Of a stretch of 12,002 bases of DNA, positions 1 through 5,893 are shown in pieces. This stretch comes from Bacteroidetes bacterium UBA6063. Lineage in GTDB: Bacteria; Bacteroidota; Bacteroidia; NS11-12g; UBA9320. Under the pieces are notes generated by a model. The model was not told where the DNA came from and searched no databases. It was given only the letters and a program-made list of their open reading frames with translations. The stretch covers positions 1-12,002 of the forward strand of contig DIYD01000228.1 of assembly GCA_002428905.1 (NCBI GenBank), written 5' to 3'. The position numbers were made by a program, and so were the translations under genes. Within the stretch, counting starts at the first letter, position 1; every line of letters begins with the position of its first letter.

Positions 1-525
1 ACTTAAACCGCGCGAAAGAATCCAGATGTTAATGACCAGTGTGAGCAAGAATGCACCGATGGCTAAGCCTGGTACATTAATACCTCCACTTATGTCAACA
101 TACGAATCAAAGACCTGTCCTACATCGTTGATCCCCATACCTCGGAACTGTCCGAACATCGACTTAATAGTGTACGATAAGGTCCAGGATTCGATATAGG
201 TGTAGTACGCCATAACGCCAATGTTGGTAAAAATTCCGAAGATTCCGAAATACTTCCAAAAGCGTTTTTTGGTCATGTTATCGAGGATAAATGGGGTACT
301 GTGATCACCATGACGACCACCAAAACGTCCCATACTCCATTCGACCCATAACAACGGAATACCCATGAGCAGGAAGGATACCAAATATGGAATAATAAAT
401 GCCCCTCCCCCATTTTCAACTGCTTTTACCGGAAATCGTAAGAAGTTACCTAAACCAACGGCGTTACCGGCCATGGCCAGAATCAACCCTACACGCGATC
501 CCCAGGACTCATTATTTTTACTCAT
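1..525 (-). CDS. Sodium-dependent amino-acid/neurotransmitter transporter (SNF/NSS family, LeuT-like), partial
   Basis: This is the N-terminal 175 residues of an inner-membrane neurotransmitter:sodium symporter; the frame is open to base 1, so the C-terminus lies outside the window. Family members import amino acids or related amines coupled to Na+. The fragment covers about TM1 to TM4 (roughly residues 12-37, 41-70, 88-124 and 152-172). It aligns without gaps to Aquifex LeuT, as I remember it, over its first ~115 residues. The unwound TM1 motif GNAVGLGNFLRFP keeps LeuT numbering: G20, A22, V23 and N27 (Na+ sites), R30 (outer gate), then E62 and Y108 (substrate contact in LeuT). The loop after TM3 is shorter than in LeuT. 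The start ATG at 525-523 matches the family N-terminus; no Shine-Dalgarno is visible. It lies 78 bases downstream of the C40 peptidase and could be co-transcribed with it. The substrate is not predictable from this part. Confidence 0.93.
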   Translation of the reverse strand, partial: MSKNNESWGSRVGLILAMAGNAVGLGNFLRFPVKAVENGGGAFIIPYLVSFLLMGIPLLWVEWSMGRFGGRHGDHSTPFILDNMTKKRFWKYFGIFGIFTNIGVMAYYTYIESWTLSYTIKSMFGQFRGMGINDVGQVFDSYVDISGGINVPGLAIGAFLLTLVINIWILSRGLS

Positions 526-603
526 AGTAATTCTGTTATTACAAGACCTGCAATATGAACATTATTGGAGTGAAATGCAACTACTTATCTAAGCCATGTA
601 GGG
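526..603. other. Intergenic gap between C40 peptidase and transporter
   Basis: These 78 bases separate two same-strand genes. I find no good TAnnTTTG box at the spacing used by other genes in this window and no convincing terminator, only a 4-bp inverted pair near 592-605 with no T-run. Read-through from the peptidase is therefore possible, but the sequence does not prove it. Confidence 0.4.
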
Positions 604-1278
604 CTATAAACGCCTAAAACTGTGGAAGTCGTGGCTGTAGTTGCCCGATGGAAGGTAAATGCCTTTTTCGGTTAACGTATCCGTGCGTACCTGACCTGAA
701 GCATGGATAATTGTCTCGGCATCTAGCATCAGGCCTACATGATTGATGTTACCTGCCTTGCTTATGAAAAATGCCAAATCTCCAGATTGGTGTTGTCCGT
801 AATGTACTTCTGTACCGCAAGAAACCTGTTGAGAAGCATCACGAGGTAGTTTAATTCCCGTGGCTTTATGAATTACCTGCATAAACCCGGAGCAATCAAT
901 ACCCATAAAAGTCTTACCTCCCCAAAGGTACGGAACACCTAAAAACCGCTTTGCGAGTTCAAGTACATTGAGAAGCTCTGGATCGGATGGTGAATCTGGC
1001 ACTTCACTACCCATTGGGATGCAGGTTCCACTATCCTTAGCAAAATGGAATAACGCGGTGTTTATTCTGGTTCCTGAGAACGACACGGGTTCAAACTGGT
1101 TGGCACTTATCCATCCGGTATAACCGTCGTAATCAATACGAATGTTCATCCAGTCCTCAGTACGATCCAAGACCTGGTATGTTTCGCCATACAGGAGCTG
1201 AGTAACCATTTCGGCCTGACTCTTCCCTTCGGCACGAACAGGAATGCACGACAACCTACATTGGCCGCGCTCAGCCAT
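604..1278 (-). CDS. SH3-NlpC/P60 (C40) family cysteine peptidase
   Basis: This 224-residue protein has an N-terminal bacterial SH3-like domain (about residues 8-65) and a C-terminal NlpC/P60 domain (about 103-220). C40 enzymes cleave gamma-D-Glu/diaminopimelate (or equivalent) bonds in peptidoglycan stem peptides. The catalytic residues are visible: Cys129 in the GIDCSGF motif, His180 in NHVG, and His192 in IIHASG as the third polar residue. There is no signal peptide; the protein enters the SH3 fold directly, so a cytosolic role in recycling imported muropeptides, as in YkfC-like dipeptidyl peptidases, is the likeliest inference. The start is fixed by context: its ATG overlaps the ferredoxin TAA by one base (TAATG at 1280-1276), suggesting translational coupling. 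The length is usual for the Bacteroidota form. The exact substrate is unknown. Confidence 0.9.
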   Translation of the reverse strand: MAERGQCRLSCIPVRAEGKSQAEMVTQLLYGETYQVLDRTEDWMNIRIDYDGYTGWISANQFEPVSFSGTRINTALFHFAKDSGTCIPMGSEVPDSPSDPELLNVLELAKRFLGVPYLWGGKTFMGIDCSGFMQVIHKATGIKLPRDASQQVSCGTEVHYGQHQSGDLAFFISKAGNINHVGLMLDAETIIHASGQVRTDTLTEKGIYLPSGNYSHDFHSFRRL

Positions 1279-1625
1279 TATAAATGTAGATTAGATTTAC
1301 GTTCTAATAACTGTTCTTCCGTTTCTTCTCGATCTGGATCAGGGACACAACAATCTACCGGACAAACCGCGGCACACTGTGGCTCTTCGTGAAAGCCCTG
1401 ACATTCGGTGCATTTGTCTGGTACAATGTAATAAACCTCATCCGATACGGGCTGATGTTGCGTATCTGCGTCGGTTACTGACCCGTCTTCCAACGTATAG
1501 TTCCCTTTAACTCCTGTTCCATCAGAAATCGCCCATTCGGCGCCTGCTTCATATATCGCATTATTCGGGCATTCTGGCTCGCACGCCCCGCAATTAATGC
1601 ATTCATCTGTGATGATAATAGCCAT
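1278..1625 (-). CDS. 2[4Fe-4S] ferredoxin (4Fe-4S dicluster domain protein)
   Basis: This 115-residue soluble ferredoxin transfers single electrons at low potential in the cytosol. The first cluster motif is C9-x2-C12-x2-C15-x3-C19-P. The second is C72-x2-C75-x8-C84-x3-C88-P with further Cys92 and Cys93. The x8 spacing in the second motif is typical of Alvin-type (Chromatium vinosum-like) ferredoxins. About 50 residues lie between the motifs (20-71), well over the roughly 20 of small clostridial-type ferredoxins, including an acidic, Gly/Thr-rich stretch; I recognise this enlarged form as common in Bacteroidota. The C-terminal ~20 residues are acidic and probably helical. The redox partners are not encoded nearby in an obvious way. 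A TAnnTTTG promoter box lies 16 bases before the ATG, so this gene probably begins a transcript that continues into the overlapping C40 peptidase gene. Confidence 0.93.
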   Translation of the reverse strand: MAIIITDECINCGACEPECPNNAIYEAGAEWAISDGTGVKGNYTLEDGSVTDADTQHQPVSDEVYYIVPDKCTECQGFHEEPQCAAVCPVDCCVPDPDREETEEQLLERKSNLHL

Positions 1626-1641
1626 GTTTACCTATTTTGTA

Positions 1642-1649
1642 CAAAGATA
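1642..1649 (-). promoter_or_regulatory. Bacteroidota -7 promoter box before ferredoxin
   Basis: On the minus strand this reads TATCTTTG, a full match to the Bacteroidota primary-sigma -7 consensus TAnnTTTG, 16 bases before the ferredoxin ATG. I do not see a well-spaced -33 TTTG; the TTTG copies upstream sit about 10 and 25 bases away. The identical octamer at nearly the same distance precedes the PKD giant gene, which supports it as a real start site with a very short leader. Confidence 0.5.
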
Positions 1650-1673
1650 CATTTCTTCCAAATCTGAATTAAA

Positions 1674-3572
1674 TCAAATATGTTGAGAAAGTCGTTTTTT
1701 GGCCACTTTATGATTGGGATCTTGCTTGAGTATCTGTTTTAACCAGTAAATTTCATCCGTTAAGGAGTTGGTCATCGACGCCAACAGCGCCATATTCTCC
1801 ATAGCCTTTACATTATCCGGATCCAATTTTAACGACTCAAGCCACATCGATTTGGCCTGTGCATATTTTCCCTGTTGTGCATACACAAAGCCTAAATTAT
1901 TTAGTGCCAGATTATACTCTGGAAACTGCAGCAAGCACTCCTTTAACACCAACTCAGCCTCATTTAATCTATTCATTTTTATGAGGTTCGACCCAAGATC
2001 GTTTTTGTATTCGAAGTAGGTAGGATCTTTTAATACGGCCAACTCCAACCACTGTATCGCTTTCTCTGTCTGCCCTAAGAAAGCATATGCTTTGCCCACT
2101 CTATAACAGGTAACAGCCGTGCGATCTACGTCGGCCAATCGATCTACATTTGAGATAAGTGCTTGCCAGTTCTGCCTTTGATACCACAGATGAATAACCA
2201 AATCGGGGTGGTTATCTTGTTTCAATAATTCTTCTGCGCGTTGTTGATAGACGGGCAATGGATCAAACTTCTCATAGTACGTAAGATATGCCTCAATTTG
2301 TGTTCGTATTTCCGGATTTGGGTTGTTGACACTGTAGAGGCCTATCACTTCGCCCTCCTTAACATCTTGATGATCGCGATAAACACCAATTTTATGATCG
2401 TGCACGCGAACATGTGGAATGTCTTCCGTACCAGATACAGGCATATGACATGTAATGCAATTGTCGTTCTCCAGTGCACGAACAGCCTGGTCTTCCCTGC
2501 AGGTTTCCACCTTATGGCAATTCAAACAAGCCTGTTTGAAATACGCCTTTTTAGTCTGCTTTACACTCACATGTGGATTGTGACAGGTGATGCATGAAAA
2601 AACCTGATCTCCCTGCTTACGTGTTTCCAGGTAACATGCACTATGCTGAAATCGATCCGAATGGTTCGCCATGTTAAACAACTGTTCACTGTTATCGTAC
2701 TTCGGCAAATAAATCTCAAACACATCCGACAATACCATGCCGGGCTTGAAGTCGTGAAACGACTTGCCTGATTTTAGTATGTTGTTTCCCTGCAAATGAC
2801 AACGCTGGCATAAATCAATCTGCCGATCCAGTGAAAGTTTGGCCGGGTTAACAATAGAATAATCAGTCTCCCCTTTGGGCTCCATACCCCTCTGACGCTG
2901 TTTAACATGTATGCTTCCTGGCCCGTGACATCGTTCACAATCTATACCGTGTGGAATAGAAGCAAACGCTCTCGAACTTCCAGGCTTCATTACAGGCAGT
3001 CCGTTATGACAGCTCATACATTCTTCGTCAATCACGCGACTAAACCGTGAATTTGCTCCTTGTTCGAATCCGGGTGGAAAATCGAGTTTGCCATCCTGGG
3101 CATACCACGTAAACGGGGCCTGTACTACATAGTCTCCTTTCTTAATGAGGTGGCTATTGGTGTGTTGGCCCGAACCAATAATGTAGGTAATTTCTTCCTC
3201 ACGCTTGTACACCGTATCCATGTCTTCAAGTCGGAACTCAAGAACAAACAGGCGGTCATTACGCCAAAACGGATAATAATGAAGGTTTAAGAAGCTGTCA
3301 TACAGACTTAAATGTTGGGTGAGGTTAGCACTGCTTTTAGTACGTGAAGCCTTGTCGAAGCTTTGGCCCATGCCTGTTTCTACAAACGTTTTCAGCTTGT
3401 CGGCATGACACTGACCGCAGACGTTCATCCCCACATACTGGGCAGAATCGCTGTGATTTAAATAGGTCGATTGCGGTGAATCACTTGAATTTGGGGGTGA
3501 GCAATACTGGTTTAATACGGCCAGGCCAACAACCAGTAACACAACCCAAACCTGTAGTGATTTGGCATTCAT
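1674..3572 (-). CDS. Seven-CxxCH multiheme cytochrome c with C-terminal TPR domain
   Basis: This 632-residue protein is predicted to be exported. A hydrophobic segment at residues 8-23 ends near Cys24, but NQYC is a poor lipobox, so lipoprotein anchoring is uncertain. Seven c-type heme motifs follow, at residues 52-56, 185-189, 212-216, 255-259, 327-331, 349-353 and 372-376. A ~128-residue heme-free insert (57-184) lies between the first two. Residues about 485-620 form four TPR units, a protein-interaction scaffold. The arrangement resembles the cytochrome c554/c552-like multiheme plus TPR proteins of Bacteroidota, Planctomycetes and Acidobacteria, whose function is unknown to me. Electron transfer in the periplasm or at the outer membrane is inferred from the hemes. 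The ATG directly follows the rhodanese TAG with no intervening base, so the two are almost certainly co-transcribed. No catalytic motif (such as the CxxCK of NrfA) is present. Confidence 0.88.
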   Translation of the reverse strand: MNAKSLQVWVVLLVVGLAVLNQYCSPPNSSDSPQSTYLNHSDSAQYVGMNVCGQCHADKLKTFVETGMGQSFDKASRTKSSANLTQHLSLYDSFLNLHYYPFWRNDRLFVLEFRLEDMDTVYKREEEITYIIGSGQHTNSHLIKKGDYVVQAPFTWYAQDGKLDFPPGFEQGANSRFSRVIDEECMSCHNGLPVMKPGSSRAFASIPHGIDCERCHGPGSIHVKQRQRGMEPKGETDYSIVNPAKLSLDRQIDLCQRCHLQGNNILKSGKSFHDFKPGMVLSDVFEIYLPKYDNSEQLFNMANHSDRFQHSACYLETRKQGDQVFSCITCHNPHVSVKQTKKAYFKQACLNCHKVETCREDQAVRALENDNCITCHMPVSGTEDIPHVRVHDHKIGVYRDHQDVKEGEVIGLYSVNNPNPEIRTQIEAYLTYYEKFDPLPVYQQRAEELLKQDNHPDLVIHLWYQRQNWQALISNVDRLADVDRTAVTCYRVGKAYAFLGQTEKAIQWLELAVLKDPTYFEYKNDLGSNLIKMNRLNEAELVLKECLLQFPEYNLALNNLGFVYAQQGKYAQAKSMWLESLKLDPDNVKAMENMALLASMTNSLTDEIYWLKQILKQDPNHKVAKKRLSQHI

Positions 3573-3875
3573 CTATCCAATTTCCGCTTGCCATGCCAGC
3601 ATTCCACCGGCCAGGTTTTTCACGTTGGTGAAACCTTGTTTTGTCATGTAATCTACAGCTGCCGCACTGCGTTGACCAGAACGGCAATGCACAATGATTT
3701 CTTCGTTCTGTATATCGTCTAAATCGTCGATGGTGCCCTGTAAGTCTCCTAATGGAATAAGGCGACCATTTATATTGAATTCCTCATTTTCCCAGGGTTC
3801 ACGAACGTCAATAATGTGAATCTTTTCCCCTGCGTCTAATCGTTGTTTTAGTTCTTGAACGGTGATTTCAGTCAT
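3573..3875 (-). CDS. Single-domain rhodanese-like protein (sulfurtransferase, GlpE-type)
   Basis: This 100-residue protein is a single rhodanese domain. Rhodaneses carry sulfane sulfur as a persulfide on a catalytic cysteine, with thiosulfate, polysulfide or a protein persulfide as donor. The active-site loop is intact: C64-R-S-G-Q-R69, fitting CxxGxR, followed by a helix beginning S70-A-A-A. The family's IIDVREPWE motif lies at residues 21-29 and the LAGGMLAW end motif at 88-95. There is no signal peptide, so it is predicted cytosolic. It sits between a T9SS cargo gene (4-base gap upstream) and the multiheme cytochrome gene (0-base gap downstream), which suggests one transcript. Whether it works with the cytochrome, for example in sulfur metabolism, is only suggested by position; small rhodaneses also occur as general housekeeping proteins. 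Confidence 0.93.
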   Translation of the reverse strand: MTEITVQELKQRLDAGEKIHIIDVREPWENEEFNINGRLIPLGDLQGTIDDLDDIQNEEIIVHCRSGQRSAAAVDYMTKQGFTNVKNLAGGMLAWQAEIG

Positions 3876-3879
3876 TCTA

Positions 3880-5796
3880 TTAAAGCTTTATAAGTTTTTC
3901 GCTTATTAGATGGTTTTCCCTGGTTTCAATAATAATGGAATACACACCAGAAGGCAAGTGAACTACATCTAGCGTATTGTCTTGCAGAGTGCATGGCATT
4001 CTTCTACCGGCCATATCCATAACAATTACAGACTTTGTGGTTTCGGGTAGATGTACAACATCCTCTGTAGGATTCGGATAAAGGTCGAAGTGATCTCCCT
4101 TCGTAATTTGTGGCACACTCACATTGAACGGATTTTTCTTTCCGAGTATAGGACGGATCATTGGTGCACCGGATAAATCCGAATTGCTGTTCTGAAGCCA
4201 ACCATCACCGATATTGAAGTAGATGAATTCATTGGTACGTCCTGCGTCAAGGATGTATCCGTTATTCTTATCAAAGCCCACGGTTAGGTTAAACTCACGT
4301 TCTTGCTTCCAACCTATGTAAAACTTGCCGGCGGGCAAGGCGATTGTCGAATCGAGATCAATCGTGTAGAAACCTCTGTTGGATTGCCCCTCAAGGACTT
4401 CACGCACCAAAAATGTTTTCTCATAAATCAAATCGTCTTCACCTCCGCCAAAGGCAATATCGCCCCAAATCTGGAAGTCAAAGCGCTGCCTTTCGTTATC
4501 CTGGGTATTGTACGTTATGAGCAGATCAACTGCACGTAAGGTGTCGGCTTTCTTTAGATCAAACTCCAACACAATGTAACCTTCGTCTGCTCTAAGGTCG
4601 TTAAATCCAAAACCCGATTCAGCGGTGCCGTCATCGTAGGCATAATACCGTGGAAACACCTGCTGAACATGCATTTGGTTGTTGTTCCGGAATAAAACAG
4701 GGTCAGGTATACCCCCACTAATCTGTGTATAAATAGATCGATCGATAATCACCGGGTAACTCGTATCTGGCAAAGCATCAAAACTGTAACCGGGTATGCT
4801 TCGAAGTGCATAGTCCATTGAGTCAATATTGCCCGCATTGGATGAAAAGTCTGTTGAATCCAGCTTTACATCCTTATACCTCGCGTAAAGCGCTACCTCA
4901 GCATTCGCTGTATCAAAATCAAGGTTAGATACGTAAAAACGCACCGCATTAGCTGCCTGAGATACGTCAGCAAGAAAATGATCGTAAGGCATTGCCGCGT
5001 AATCCTTTAGCAAAGAAGTAGGCCTACTTTGTATTGCTAAATCGCGATAATAACGGTCATTATACGATCTGTTCTTGTCGATATAAATGTGATCAAGATG
5101 CCATTGGTTATTGTTCCCCCAGCGATGGGTAAAATTCACGAACATGAACTGAAAAGTCTCGTGAAGAAACTGCTCCTTATCAATGGCTATTCGGATCTGT
5201 TTGAATTCATAGTCGGTACTGCCATTAACCGCCCACATTTGAGCCCAGTTGTCGTCTTTATCTTTGAAAAGCAGTTTAAACGAATCGTTTGTGGTGATTA
5301 AATCACCTCTGCCTCGAGGTTGATAAAAAAAGCTCAGATAAATGGAATCAGAAAGTGCATAGGGTTGACCGCCTTTATTATCTAAGTTGATGAATTGAGA
5401 GGTCAATGTATCACCATAATCCAATTGTTCCTTTTCGATTGACGTGTAGGGCAAACCTTCCTCATTTAAGAAATCAAAGGTTGCCACGCCATAGCTTGGT
5501 GGATGTTCGGCCATATCCCGATTGATAAAGACATGATTGTCTTGCCACTTGCTTGAATCCGGGTAGATCAACGTAGTTGTAAAATCTTCAAAAAATGGAA
5601 GGTCTATAGTATCTCTAAAACTCGTTTTATGAAGTTTGTTGGGACGGTTCCATTCGTAATTCGGGTTTTCCTTCAGGTACGACTGAATTGTTGGGTTCGA
5701 TTGTAAGGGTTTCAGACCGATCTGTGCAAACGTATTGTGCGTTAACAATAGTAGCAGTAATGCGGATCCAAATTTCTTAATTGACATGTAATGCAT
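3880..5796 (-). CDS. Secreted protein with type A T9SS C-terminal sorting domain
   Basis: This protein has up to 638 residues. A signal peptide (about residues 1-25: two lysines, a run of six leucines, then AQ) directs it to the periplasm. The C-terminal domain (about 567-638) starts with LYPNPT and ends in a basic strand, EKLIKL, the type A sorting signal cleaved during type IX secretion. Between them are beta-rich regions: a jelly-roll-like segment (about 68-240) opening with FFEDF and containing PPSYGVATFD, and a second region (about 384-530) opening with YAYDDGTAESGFG. Both motifs recur in large uncharacterised T9SS cargoes. I see no catalytic signature. Two start codons are possible, 5796 and 5787; the second gives the more typical MSIKK signal peptide start. 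It heads the tight cluster with the rhodanese and the multiheme cytochrome. The function is unknown; surface or extracellular location is inferred from the sorting domain. Confidence 0.88.
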   Translation of the reverse strand: MHYMSIKKFGSALLLLLLTHNTFAQIGLKPLQSNPTIQSYLKENPNYEWNRPNKLHKTSFRDTIDLPFFEDFTTTLIYPDSSKWQDNHVFINRDMAEHPPSYGVATFDFLNEEGLPYTSIEKEQLDYGDTLTSQFINLDNKGGQPYALSDSIYLSFFYQPRGRGDLITTNDSFKLLFKDKDDNWAQMWAVNGSTDYEFKQIRIAIDKEQFLHETFQFMFVNFTHRWGNNNQWHLDHIYIDKNRSYNDRYYRDLAIQSRPTSLLKDYAAMPYDHFLADVSQAANAVRFYVSNLDFDTANAEVALYARYKDVKLDSTDFSSNAGNIDSMDYALRSIPGYSFDALPDTSYPVIIDRSIYTQISGGIPDPVLFRNNNQMHVQQVFPRYYAYDDGTAESGFGFNDLRADEGYIVLEFDLKKADTLRAVDLLITYNTQDNERQRFDFQIWGDIAFGGGEDDLIYEKTFLVREVLEGQSNRGFYTIDLDSTIALPAGKFYIGWKQEREFNLTVGFDKNNGYILDAGRTNEFIYFNIGDGWLQNSNSDLSGAPMIRPILGKKNPFNVSVPQITKGDHFDLYPNPTEDVVHLPETTKSVIVMDMAGRRMPCTLQDNTLDVVHLPSGVYSIIIETRENHLISEKLIKL

Positions 5797-5893
5797 TGAT
5801 ATCTAGTCAAACGTTCACCTTTCGGCTGATATTGCGGCAAATTTAGAGTTTTAAGAATAAGACGAGATACTGACAGAAAACTTTGTTAACCCG
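5797..5893. other. Intergenic gap upstream of the type A cargo gene
   Basis: These 97 bases separate the end of the PKD giant from the start of the T9SS type A cargo gene, both on the minus strand. The gap holds the candidate -7 box at 5838-5845. A 6-bp inverted pair (AGTTTT/AAAACT on the minus strand) has a loop of about 24 bases and no T-run, so I do not call a terminator. Confidence 0.4.
5838..5845 (-). promoter_or_regulatory. Candidate -7 box for the T9SS-rhodanese-cytochrome cluster
   Basis: The minus strand reads TAAATTTG, matching TAnnTTTG, 41 or 50 bases before the two possible start codons of the type A cargo gene. No -33 TTTG is visible at the usual spacing. A near-match, AACGTTTG (5808-5815), lies closer, 20 bases before the 5787 start. 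Either could be the promoter; the region is AT-rich, so chance matches are possible. Confidence 0.35.

Noticed and set aside
592..605. Possible hairpin AGCC/GGCT after the C40 peptidase gene
   Set aside because: The stem is only 4 bp and no T-run follows on the minus strand, so it is not a credible terminator.
2241..2597. A 118-residue open frame on the plus strand
   Set aside because: It lies wholly antisense to the multiheme cytochrome, whose motifs prove the minus-strand frame. The translation shows no recognisable domain.
1674..3572. Assignment as NrfA-type nitrite reductase
   Set aside because: All seven motifs are plain CxxCH. There is no CxxCK catalytic motif, and the length and TPR domain do not match NrfA.
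1677..3572. Firm lipoprotein call for the multiheme cytochrome
   Set aside because: Cys24 follows a hydrophobic segment, but the preceding N-Q-Y does not match the lipobox, so I left anchoring open.
5840..5885. Possible terminator after the PKD giant (AGTTTT/AAAACT inverted pair)
   Set aside because: The loop is about 24 bases, the stem is AT-only except one pair, and there is no following T-run.
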